A stretch of DNA of 64,000 nucleotides, taken from Babylonia areolata (lineage: Eukaryota; Mollusca; Gastropoda; Neogastropoda; Buccinidae). The position numbers and the translations under genes were made by a program. The stretch lies in assembly GCF_041734735.1 (NCBI RefSeq), contig NC_134901.1:23021987-23085986 (forward strand), given 5' to 3'. This document shows, in pieces, positions 53,931 through 64,000 of this stretch (positions within the stretch are counted from its first letter, which is position 1; each line of letters starts with the position of its first letter). The notes below the pieces were generated by a model that saw only the letters and a program-made list of their open reading frames with translations, searched no databases and was not told where the DNA came from.

Positions 53931-54063
53931 CGGGAGTATGACTGCCTGCCTGCATTGCAGACGTAAAAACCGCCATACACGTGAAATCCCACTCGTGCAA
54001 TACTCGAGTGAACGTTGGAGTCGCAGCGCACAAGCGAAGAAGAAGACTAAGAGAAAGAAGATG
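53931..54063 (+). mobile_element. SINE family III fragment (unit B copy)
   Basis: GGGAGTATGACTGCCTGCCT followed by AACCGCCATACACGTGAAAT; paralogue of 45361-45490. Confidence 0.6.
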
Positions 54064-54231
54064 AAAACGAAAAATAAATGGAGCAATTGTCACACCTTAA
54101 AATGCTCCTTGACAGTTCATTCAACTACGTAAACAACCACTGAAGTGTGCCAAAACCTTTCCACGGCCGTTCCAAGTACGTTCCTAGATTTAACTGCCAA
54201 AGAAAAGTATTATCACGGTGTGCTCACAAAA

Positions 54232-55791
54232 TTAGGTCAGCATCCAAATGCAGCAAAAGATGATGTAGAACATTATGTTCATGACTATACCCAGTTTTAA
54301 ACACATTATGTCCAGCTGTTTCGACAATTTGCGCCTGTCTTGAGGACCCAGGTGATGGAGTCTAAGAAGCATGAACCAGGTGTGTTTTATGGACAGATTG
54401 CACTTGTACTTGCTGACACTAAACGAGTCCCCGCCATCATGATTATCATTACAACGACCAGTGTTTGAAAACTCTGTTCCATAGTGAAAGGAATCATCGT
54501 TTTCAGAACCCATAGGAGAGCTCATTAGATCAAAGGCCGGTTCTGTACGACTGATTGTGTCCAAGTTAGAACTTTGGCCAATCGATTTTTTTCTTTCAAA
54601 AGAATTCGAAGAGTTCATACCAAACGACATTTTTCTGTCATAAGAATTCTGAGAGACAATACCAAATGACATTTTCCTTTCAGAGGACTCTGAAGACCGG
54701 AAGTGACGCTGAGATGCAAAGCAGCAGTCTTTGTCCTGTCCGTAGATGAACACAATGCAAGCTCCCATGGCAATGAAGCAAACGCTCATGAACATCTGCA
54801 CGGCGACATACACGCTGAAGAGACACACTGAGTCAGAGTTCTGTGGCAGTGAGTTGTTGATGAGAGACAAAAAGACCGTGAAAGACAGGAAGACAGTGAC
54901 ACTGACCGTCATCTTTTCTCCGCATTCCACAGGCAGCACGAACACCATGCAGTTCAACAGAGACAGCAGCGAGACTGGTAAAATCATGTTCAGTACATAG
55001 AACGTCACTTTTCGTTCCAGAGTGTAGATGAAATAAATACGCCAGAAGCTATCGGGCCAAAGTTGGTACCTGGTCTTCCTGTCAATCAGTTTCCATTCAG
55101 GGTGGTTCTCAATGCCTCCACTGATTTCAAAGGCTGGATCCCCCCATGTTCCGTTCAAGTAGTCATTGGTGGTGGACCAAGGCGTCACTTCTATAGAGCA
55201 TGTCTGTGTGTCCAGAGGGTAGTGGAAAATGTCGACGGAGCAGTAAGTCTGAAACAGTCCTCCCGGGTACCACGTGACCAGTCCCGTGTGGTGAACGATC
55301 ACCTTCCTCTTCAGGCGCGCCATCTGATCCAGATCAGAGAGCGTATTGTAGATGACCAGGTCAGGGCGCCACACCATGTCTGCCTTCAGGTGCACCTCAC
55401 GGTGAGGGAACTGCTGCGGGTCCCAGTGCAGAAACTCATCGTACCACGTGATCCTCAGCCAGCCGGAAGAGATGAGGGTCTGTTTCTTCATGTCCAGCTG
55501 GATGACACTCTTCAGACCGATAGAGACGTTCAGGTACACCTTCTGGGAGGAGTTCAGTGTAGGACTCACCAGGGGGTCGTAGTTCTTCAGGAGTGTTTCA
55601 CGAATCAGGTGAGCTTCACTGCTCTTGATCTCCTCTTGAAAAGAAAAGAAACTCATTATTTTAGCGATCGTCAGCAATTTTGCACAAAAGTGATGCATTT
55701 TAGAACCTGCTTTTACCAGTGTCTTGTATGGTACTGTCCAACTGTATGCTTTTTTGTGCACCTGTGAGATTGTTCCTTCTGCAGCAGTCAC
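54232..55791 (-). CDS. nAChR-like Cys-loop channel subunit, delta-type copy 2 (intact, intronless)
   Basis: The open frame has 519 codons. Residue 32 (MHHFCAKLLTIAKIM, codon at 55696-55698) is conserved with the twin and opens the signal peptide, so the true protein is probably 488 residues. Landmarks from the first Met: loop D WYDEFLHWD, loop A WRPDLVIYN (Tyr present), Cys loop C184-C198 (HYPLDTQT), loop B W205, M1 about 265-289, M2 about 293-315 (GEKMT, L9', preceded by a Cys in VECGEK), M3 about 323-350 and M4 ending IFCCIWMLT. Loop C has RKTRYQLWPDSFW and no cysteine pair. The M3-M4 loop carries three successive ERKMSFG-type motifs (about 371-403) that look like basophilic kinase sites. 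Predicted cation-channel subunit; ligand unknown. Its twin at 45661-47119 is frameshifted. Confidence 0.93.
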   Translation of the reverse strand: MTAAEGTISQVHKKAYSWTVPYKTLVKAGSKMHHFCAKLLTIAKIMSFFSFQEEIKSSEAHLIRETLLKNYDPLVSPTLNSSQKVYLNVSIGLKSVIQLDMKKQTLISSGWLRITWYDEFLHWDPQQFPHREVHLKADMVWRPDLVIYNTLSDLDQMARLKRKVIVHHTGLVTWYPGGLFQTYCSVDIFHYPLDTQTCSIEVTPWSTTNDYLNGTWGDPAFEISGGIENHPEWKLIDRKTRYQLWPDSFWRIYFIYTLERKVTFYVLNMILPVSLLSLLNCMVFVLPVECGEKMTVSVTVFLSFTVFLSLINNSLPQNSDSVCLFSVYVAVQMFMSVCFIAMGACIVFIYGQDKDCCFASQRHFRSSESSERKMSFGIVSQNSYDRKMSFGMNSSNSFERKKSIGQSSNLDTISRTEPAFDLMSSPMGSENDDSFHYGTEFSNTGRCNDNHDGGDSFSVSKYKCNLSIKHTWFMLLRLHHLGPQDRRKLSKQLDIMCLKLGIVMNIMFYIIFCCIWMLT

Positions 55792-56099
55792 TTCCGGTCG
55801 TTTTAAATGCTAAACTGATTCTTGCTTTCTCTATGTCGATTAGTTTAAGCAGTTAGTTATTCTTGACACCAGTCACAAAAGCAAGGAAAATCCGTAAAAC
55901 ATTATCCATCAGTTGATGACAGTTTTAGCCAAATCTGTTTTCAAACCAACTACTGTCGGCACAAAGTAAGTTTCTTCACAAGCTCCTCTGACTCGATTAG
56001 CTATGCAATCACTCAGATGTAATGGAAGGGAAAAACTGGGGAAAAAAATTCCAGTAGTGCTTTTTTATGTCACAAACAAACAAAAAAAACAAAAAGAAA

Positions 56100-56104
<5 letters not shown>

Positions 56105-56156
<52 letters not shown>
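56105..56156. repeat. (TA)n microsatellite
   Basis: About 26 uninterrupted TA units directly right of the end of unit B, followed by T/CT-rich sequence to about 56255. Confidence 0.95.
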
Positions 56157-56158
<2 letters not shown>

Positions 56159-58295
56159 CCTCACTGTAAGGATTCCGTTTCTTCTTTCTTTTTCTTTTTT
56201 TTCTTTCTTTTTTTCTTTCTCTCTTTTTCTTTTCTTTTTTTTAAAATTTTTTTTCTAAATAATTACGAGTTTAAGTTCTATTTCGTTTTTATATGCCTAA
56301 GACATGTTCATCCTTTTTGATTTTTATTTAACGTGGATTGCAACAGGCATAGTTAGCAAATCGAGATGTTTCTGTCAAAAAAACTGACTTGAACCAGCTC
56401 TTGTGAAATATCGATGATTTACCGCTTCTTCTTTTTTTAATTAGTCCGGGTGTAATTTGATTTGACAGCCAAGTGACGATAAAGTTTACATGACGTTGTC
56501 TGCTGCAAACGCTTATGATTTACCACAAAGGAAACTGGAATGCAAAAGCCGCAGCTTTACTGGAGACACGAAGTTACAGCGCGTGATAGCTAGAGCGTCC
56601 TTGAAAACAACTGCCGTGAGAAAGCACAGACAGGATTCTTCTGATTACTGAGGAGACTGTTAACGCTCAGGGAGCAAACTGTGGTTGGATGATCTAGCGC
56701 CTCGCTGCCCAGTCCACGAGATCATTCTTACCGGTGTTCGCAAGTTTAAAAAAAAATAAAAAAACTAGACTTAAACAGTGGTTGCAAGCCACAGCACAAT
56801 CGCCGCCCATCTAATTACGCCAGCTCATCAACAGGCAAACATCGCCTGCGGTTTCTAACCCGGCAGCCGCAGCTGGGAGCGAAAAAAGCCTCTTATCAAG
56901 TTTTCAGGAAGATCGTTACGAACGAATGCGGTTTCGGAAATGAATAAGCGAAAGATAATCGATGTGTGTCCGTATCATTCTCTCTTTCTCTCTGTCTCAA
57001 ACATCGTCTTCAGTCCTTCAATGGACGCCCCACACTGCGACTTATTATTTTCTGCCAAAGATTCTTTCTTTTCCAGAATTTTTTAACAAAAATTTTGGTG
57101 GTGGAAAAAATTCCATCACAAATACTGTTTTCTGGATTTTCAGAAAGTGTGCCGGGGTGGCGCTTTGGTTTATTTCTGATTTCATCAGGACCTGGCCATA
57201 CCTCACGTAATTTCTAAGGTTAAAAAAAATACAGAAAAGAAAAAAATAGGCAGTGTATAGGTACGGATATACAACGTATACAACTGTACATGTATCAAAA
57301 GGTTAGTCAGAACAAAGACCTTGTATATATAGTGAGTTTTCGGTTAGAATCTACAAGAAGGTGGTCAGTGAAACTGCAGTCATACTGCGTGGCATTTTCC
57401 ATGGACATCTTTACTTATCGAAATCAGGTGGGTTTGTTTTTTTGTATTTATTTGTTTGTTTTTGGTTTGTTTTTGTTGTTGTTTGTTTTTGTGTTGTTGT
57501 TGTGTTTTGTTTTTTGTTGTTGCTGGGTTTTTGGGGGGCTTTTTTGTTTGGGGGGTTTTTTAGTTGAGGGGGTGGGGGGTTGGGAGGGGGCATATTTTGC
57601 AAATACACCTGGTAAATTCGTACCTGAATTCTGCAGTGCTCAGCTGCTGGCCCTGTTGACGCATGATCAAGTTGAAGTGTTCTTTGGTCGTCCTTTGGGG
57701 AGAAAGACACGGAGCCAAAGCGACACTGGAGCATGGAATCATTTCAGAAGGTAGCCATCACTGATAGGTAGGTGGGTTTGTTTCAAATATCAAGAAAATT
57801 CTCCTTTTATTTTGGCGTCGTGTAAAGACCTTATAAAGTTCTGGGTTGATAAAGTTGCACAACAAAGTATGCTCAGTATTGATACTGTATCCAATGTCGG
57901 CCTAATTCGCTTGTTTTATCATGTTGACATTGAATCCTATGCATTCTGAATTACGTTATAGCATAGAACCTCGCTTTCTGTTGTTTGCGTCGTATTTGTT
58001 GAGCAGCTTCTATAACCGGGGCGAGAGGATGATCAAATCACCAGGTATCCACAGGAAGGGGTTGCCAGTTCTGTTACAGTAAAAGCAAACACTGAACGTA
58101 TAATGCTTCAAAACCATGAATAAATATTATGTACATCTTACACAAAGTGACATCTCTCACATTGCACATGCGTGGTGGGATTTCTGTCATTTGTGTCAGG
58201 CTGTTTTCGGGGGTGCTGCTGTTGGCATGTCTAGCAGAATTTCTCTGCGCTCGCAGTCTGAGCCTGCTGAGTTCCCAGAGGATGGACTGGTCACC
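56157..58295. other. Mostly unique, no firm gene
   Basis: About 56160-56270 is T-rich and 57425-57590 is G/T-rich low complexity. A GC-richer patch at about 56560-56930 has no believable frame. One weak exon candidate at 57624-57742 is listed separately. Confidence 0.5.
57624..57742 (-). CDS. Weak candidate coding exon
   Basis: On the minus strand an ATG opens MIPCSSVALAPCLSPQ, continues TTKEHFNLIMRQQGQQLSTA and reaches a good donor CAG|GTACGA after 119 nt. Codon use is coding-like, but no family is recognisable and no partner exon was found. It could equally be chance. Confidence 0.2.
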
Positions 58296-58955
58296 CTTAT
58301 TTTGGTTTCAAGTAAACACTGTCCCATGGTTTGGAATCCAGTCAAACATTGCCCCTTGGTTTGGGATCCAATAAAACACTGTGTCTTGGTTTGGTTCCAG
58401 TCAGACACTGTCGCTTGGTTTGGTTCCAGTGAAACACTGTGTCTTGGTTTGGTTCCAGTAAAACACTGTGTCTTGGTTTGGTTCCAGTAAAACACTGTGT
58501 CTTGGTTTGGTTCCAGTAAAACACTGTGTCTTGGTATGGTTCCAGTCAGACACTGTCGCTTGGTTTGGTTCCAGTGAAACACTGTGTCTTGGTTTGGTTC
58601 CAGTAAAACACTGTGTCTTGGTTTGGTTCCAGTAAAACACTGTGTCTTGGTTTGGTTCCAGTAAAACACTGTGTCTTGGCTTGTTTCCAGTAAAACACTG
58701 TGTCTTGGTTTGGTTCCAGTAAAACACTGTGTCTTGGTTTGGTTCCAGTAAAACACTGTGTCTTGGTTTGGTTCCAATGAAACCCTGTGTCTTGGCTTGG
58801 TTCATTCAAACGCTGCCCCTGAGTCTGGTTCCAATAAAACACTGTGTCTTGGTATGGTTCCAGTCAAACACTGCCCCTTAGTTTGGTTCCAATAAAACAC
58901 TGTCTCTTGGTTTGGTTGCAGACACTGCCCCTTGATCTGGTTCCATTCAAACAAT
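58296..58955. repeat. 29-bp minisatellite, about 22 copies
   Basis: Unit AAAACACTGTGTCTTGGTTT followed by GGTTCCAGT. The central units are almost identical, edge units are diverged. The unit has no stop in any minus-strand frame, so the whole array is open on that strand although 29 is not a multiple of three; this makes long spurious frames. Confidence 0.9.
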
Positions 58956-59945
58956 ATTTCTGAGTACAGAATCTGCAAAGAGCCTGGGTGCCTGTGACCG
59001 TCATTGAAATTTTGATTTTTGTTGTTATTTATGTTATTTCTCTTACGAACTTTGTTTTGTTGTGTTTTTGCTCTTTTTTTTCAAATAAAACCCATATCCT
59101 TTCATTGTACTTTGACACTTTCATTCCTTGGGTAAAGCTGACTGAAAGACTCTTGGGTGGATGGAGTTGATAGCTGTTACACGAAAATTACTGGAACAGA
59201 CTCTGCCCAAGATAAGCGCATTTTAATTACATCGGTCTGAATAAATCATCTTTTTTTTCCCCCGTATCTACGCATTTGGTTATTATCAAAATGAAAGGAG
59301 CGTGTTAAAAAGAAACTCGCACTGGAGGATGAAATAATGATGACCACATTCTCAAAAGTGATGACCTGTTAATAGCTCCAGGCGAAAACAGATCAAGAGT
59401 TCCAACATATTTATGGTTAGGTGTTTGGCTTCATCTACCAGTGTAATCCAACGCATCACGATAGAAAAAAAACCTGCGATCGGTGCAAGCGCCAGAAGCA
59501 TCTGCATACAACTGATTAATCACTGGTCATTAAATATTTTATTCAATTTCATTGATCAAAAGTTTGAGATAAAGGAGAGACAGCTGGGTTGAGAGGAGGG
59601 AGGCGTTATGTTTGTGTGTGTGTGTGTATGTGGTGGTGATTATTGTTGACTGGCACATGATTGTGATGATGGAAACATCGTGCGCGCTCTTTTTTTTTTT
59701 TTCTTTTTTTTTCTTTTTTTTATACATATAGATTACAGATGCATAAAAGTATGAACAGAAATAAGATTATGATGATGGAAACATCGTGTGCATTTTTTTT
59801 AATTGTGAGATTACGAGTGCATAAGAGGATGAACAGATATAAGATTTATTGATCACAGATCAACGTTATCAGTGAACTTCATTTGCTTTTCATTACAGCA
59901 AGATATGTGTTGCTCAGTCTTACTCTTCCACTGAATGATTCTCAT
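58956..59945. other. No recognisable gene
   Basis: AT-rich; (TG)n at about 59613-59630 and T-rich runs at about 59690-59720. The phrase GATGATGGAAACATCGTG occurs twice (about 59666 and 59773), a small local duplication. Confidence 0.55.
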
Positions 59946-62900
59946 CAGTTGGGAGTGACAAAGCAGCAGTGACAATCATCATCGTCATCATCGTCAGTAG
60001 GAACTGACAAAGCAGAAGTGACAATCGTCATCATCAGTAGGAAGTGACAAAGCAAAAATGACAATCGTCGTCATGAGTAGGAGGTGACAAAGCAGCAGTG
60101 ACAATCATTATCATCATCATCGTCAGTTGAAAGTGACAAAGCAGCAGTGACAGTCATCATCGTCATCATCGTCAGTAGGAACTGACAAAGCAGAAGTGAC
60201 AATCGTCATCATGAGTAGGAAGTGACAAAGTAGCAGTGGCAATCATTATCATCGTCAGTTGAAAGTGACAAAGCAGAAGTGACAATCGTCATCTTCCATG
60301 GAAAGTGAAAAGCAGCAGTGGTAATCATCGTTTAGTAGGAAGTGACAAAGCACAAATGATGATCATCATCAAAAAGAAGTGACATAGCAGCAGTGACAAT
60401 CATCATCGTCCACAGGAAGTGACAAAGCAGCAGTGACAACCATCATCGTCCACAGGAAGTGACAAAGCAGCACTGACAACCATCATCGTCCACAGGAAGT
60501 GACAAAGCAGCAGTGACAATCATCATCGTCCACAGGAAGTGACAAAACAGCAGTGACAATCATCATCGTCCACAGGAAGTGACAAAGCAGCACTGACAAT
60601 CATCATCGTCCACAGGAAGTGACAAAGCAGCAGTGACAACCATCATCGTCCACAGGAAGTGACAAAGCAGCAGTGACAATCATCATCGTCCACAGGAAGT
60701 GACAAAGCAGCAGTGACAATCATCATCGTCAGTAGAAAGTGACAAAGCAGCACTGACAATCGTCATGTTCCATAGGGAGTGACAAAGCAGCACTGACAAT
60801 CATCATCGTCCACAGGAAGTGACAAAGCAGCAGTGGCAATCATCATCATCCACAGGAAGTGACAAAGCATCACTGACAATCATCATCGTCCACAGGAAGT
60901 GACAAAGCAGCAGTGACAATCATCATCGTCCATAGAAAGTGACAGAGCAGCACTGACAATCATCATGTTCCATATGAAGTGACAAAGCAGCACTGACAAT
61001 CATCATGTTCCATATGAAGTGACAAAGCAGCACTGACAATCATCATCGTCCATAGAAAGTGACAAAGCAGCACTGACAATCATCATCGTCAGTAGAAAGT
61101 GACAAAGCAGCACTGACAATCATCATCGTCCATAGGAAGTGACAAAGCAGCAGTGACAATCATCATCGTCCACAGGAAGTGACAAAGCAGCAGTGACAAT
61201 CATCATCGTCAGTAGAAAGTGACAAAGCAGCAGTCACAATCATCATCGTCCACAGAAATGACAAAGCAGCAGTAACAATCATCATCGTCCACAGGAAGTG
61301 ATAAAGCAGCGGTGACAATCATCATCGTCAGTAGAAAGTGACAAAGCAGCAGTGACAATCATCATCGTCCACAGGAAGTGACAAAGCAGCACTGACAATC
61401 ATCATCGTCAGTAGAAAGTGACAAAGCAGCAGTGACAATCATCATCGTCCACACGAAGTGACCAAGCAGCAGTGACAATCGTCATCGTCCACAGGAAGTG
61501 ATAAAGCAGCACTGACAACCATCATCGTCCACAGGAAGTGACAAAGCAGCAGTGACAATCATCATCGTCCATAGGAAGTGACAAAGCAGCACTGACAACC
61601 ATCATCGTCCACAGGAAGTGACAAAGCAGCACTGACAATCATCATCGTCCACAGGAAGTGATAAAGCAGCACTTACAACCATCATCGTCCACAGGAAGTG
61701 ACAAAGCAGCACTGACAATCATCATCGTCCACAGGAAGTGACAAAGCAGCACTGACAACCATCATCGTCCACAGGAAGTGACAAAGCAGCACTGACAATC
61801 ATCATCGTCCATAGGAAGTGACAAAGCAGCAGTGACAATCATCATCGTCAGTAGAAAGTGACAAAGCAGCACTGACAATCATCATCGTCAGTAGAAAGTG
61901 ACAAAGCAGCAGTGACAATCATCATCATCAGTAGAAAGTGACAAAGCAGCAGTGACAATCATCATCGTCCACAGGAAGTGACAAAGCAGCAGTGACAATC
62001 ATCATCGTCCACAGAAAGTGACAAAGCAGCAGTGACAATCATCATCGTCCATAGGAAGTGACAAAGCAGCACTGACAACCATCATCGTCCACAGGAAGTG
62101 ACAAAGCAGCACTGACAATCATCATCGTCCACAGGAAGTGATAAAGCAGCACTGACAACCATCATCGTCCACAGGAAGTGACAAAGCAGCAGTGACAACC
62201 ATCATCGTCCACAGGAAGTGACAAAGCAGCACTGACAATCATCATCGTCCACAGGAAGTGATAAAGCAGCACTGACAACCATCATCGTCCACAGGAAGTG
62301 ACAAAGCAGCACTGACAATCATCATCGTCCACAGGAAGTGACAAAGCAGCAGTGACAATCATCATCGTCAGTAGAAAGTGACAAAGCAGCACTGACAATC
62401 ATCATCGTCAGTAGAAAGTGACAAAGCAGCAGTGACAATCATCATCGGCCACAGGAAGTGACAAAGCAGCAGTGACAATCGTCATCGTCCACAGGAAGTG
62501 ACAAAGCAGCAGTGACAATCATCATCGTCCACAGAAAGTGACAAAGCAGCAGTGACAATCATCATCGTCCATAGGAAGTGACAAAGCAGCAGTGACAACC
62601 ATCATCGTCCACAGGAAGTGACAAAGCAGCACTGACAATCATCATCGTCCACAGGAAGTGATAAAGCAGCACTGACAACCATCATCGTCCACAGGAAGTG
62701 ACAAAGCAGCAGTGACAACCATCATCGTCCACAGGAAGTGACAAAGCAGCACTGACAATCATCATCGTCCACAGGAAGTGATAAAGCAGCACTGACAACC
62801 ATCATCGTCCACAGGAAGTGACAAAGCAGCACTGACAACCATCATCGTCCACAGGAAGTGACAAAGCAGCACTGACAATCATCATCGTCCATAGGAAGTG

Positions 62901-64000
62901 ACAAAGCAGCACTGACAACCATCATCGTCCACAGGAAGTGACAAAGCAGCACTGACAATCATCATCGTCCATAGAAAGTGACAAAGCAGCAGTGACAATC
63001 ATCATCGTCAGTAGAAAGTGACAAAGAAGCACTGACAATCATCATCGTCCATAGGAAGTGACATAGCAGCAGTGACAACCATCATCGTCCATAGGAAGTG
63101 ACAAAGCAGCACTGACAATCATCATCGTCCATAGGAAGTGACAAAGCAGCACTGACAATCATCATCGTCCATAGGAAGTGACAAAGCAGCACTGACAATC
63201 ATCATCGTCAGTAGAAAGTGACAAAGCAGCAGTGACAATCATCATCGTCAGTAGAAAGTGACAAAGCAGCACTGACAATCATCATCGTCCACAGGAAGTG
63301 ACAAAGCAGCAGTGACAATCATCATCGTCCACAGGAAGTGACAAAGCAGCAGTGACAATCATCATCGTCCACAGGAAGTGACAAAGCAGCACTAACAATC
63401 ATCATCGTCAGTAGAAAGTGACAAAGCAGCAGTGACAATCATCATCGTCCACAGGAAGTGACAAAGCAGCACTGACAATCATCATCGTCCATAGGAAGTG
63501 ACAAAGCAGCAGTGACAATCATCATCGTCCATAGGAAGTGACAAAGCAGCACTGCCAATCGTCATGTTCCATATGAAGTGACAAAGCAGCACTGACAATC
63601 ATCATTGTCCATAGAAAGTGACAAAGCAGCACTGACAATCATCATCGTCAGTAGAAAGTGACAAAGCAGCACTGACAATCATCATCGTCCATAGGAAGTG
63701 ACAAAGCAGCAGTGACAATCATCATCGTCCACAGGAAGTGACAAAGCAGCAGTGACAATCATCATCGTCCACAGGAAGTGACAAAGCAGCAGTGACAATC
63801 ATCATCGTCAGTAGAAAGTGACAAAGCAGCACTGACAATCATCATCGTCCATAGGAAGTGACAAAGCAGCAGTGACAATCATCATCGTCCATAGGAAGTG
63901 ACATAGCAGCAGTGACAATCATCATCAAAAGTAGGAAGTGACAAAGCAGAAGTGATAATCGTCATCATCAGTAGGAAGAGACAAAGCAGCAGTGCTAAGT
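59946..64000. repeat. 40-bp satellite array, about 100 copies, running off the right edge
   Basis: Unit GACAAAGCAGCAGTGACAAT followed by CATCATCGTCCACAGGAAGT. Units vary at a few fixed positions: CAGCAGTG or CAGCACTG, CAATC or CAACC, and CCACAGG, CCATAGG or CAGTAGA. The left few hundred bases are irregular, with extra CATCAT/CGTCAT triplets; from about 60420 the 40-bp period is very regular. At least one higher-order repeat of 13 units (520 bp) is visible. Stops occur in all frames, so it is not coding. Confidence 0.95.

Larger units (their letters stand above)
47504..56070. repeat. Segmental tandem duplication, unit B (8.57 kb)
   Basis: Direct head-to-tail repeat of unit A carrying a second gamma gene and an intact delta gene. 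The joints at 39029, 47504 and 56071 all read CA at the switch, and TGTCA spans the last two, a microhomology of two to five bases. Length differences come from microsatellites, a 67-bp stretch present at about 51230-51300 but not in unit A, and the longer SINE tail at 50830-50975. Confidence 0.9.

Noticed and set aside
58196-58842. Minus-strand frames of 98 to 193 codons rich in NQTKTQCFTG repeats
   Set aside because: Products of the 29-bp minisatellite; no signal peptide, no splice context, no conserved neighbour.
59946-64000. Centromeric or telomeric satellite
   Set aside because: The unit is not a telomere repeat, and position on the chromosome cannot be told from the window; only a satellite call is justified.

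Overview
The window looks like nuclear DNA of a mollusc, most likely a caenogastropod sea snail. The evidence is long gene-poor stretches, many (CA)n/(CT)n microsatellites, several tRNA-headed SINE families of the type common in gastropod genomes, and above all a tandem run of intronless nicotinic-receptor-like genes, a gene type known to be massively expanded in molluscs. No prokaryotic features, CRISPR arrays, rRNAs or genuine tRNA genes were seen. The species is an inference.

Layout. 1-6.5 kb holds scattered repeats and, on the minus strand, two pieces that may belong to one split gene: a signal-peptide first exon (5077-5146) and a CUB-like exon (1795-2032). Their splice phases fit only if a GC donor is used. 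6.5-15.2 kb is gene-poor: SINE pieces, a decayed 31-bp minisatellite, poly-T, and a broken fragment resembling a Mutator-like transposase. 15.3-55.8 kb is the heart of the window: eight Cys-loop (nAChR-type) subunit genes, all on the minus strand, each a single exon. They fall into four pairs: alpha (15287-16720, 22113-23549), beta (25524-26927, 31278-32642), gamma (39210-40640, 47660-49090) and delta (45661-47119, broken; 54232-55791, intact). Gamma plus delta form a two-gene unit repeated head to tail (39029-47503 and 47504-56070). An older alpha plus beta unit also appears to have duplicated; in its first copy the beta gene is gone and only its upstream flank remains (about 18525-19600). 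56-64 kb holds a 29-bp minisatellite and a 4-kb array of a 40-bp satellite that runs off the right edge.

How the genes may work. All intact proteins have a signal peptide, an extracellular domain with the 13-residue Cys loop, four membrane segments and a GEK selectivity motif at the start of M2, so they should be cation-permeable pentameric channel subunits. All lack the paired cysteines of loop C that mark acetylcholine-binding alpha subunits. In each duplicate pair the amino-acid differences concentrate in beta9, loop C and beta10. In the gamma pair one 90-nt stretch there has eight nucleotide differences, all eight changing an amino acid. Tandem, intronless, loop-C-divergent nAChR relatives resemble the chemotactile receptors of cephalopods, so a gastropod contact-chemoreceptor cluster is an attractive but unproven reading.
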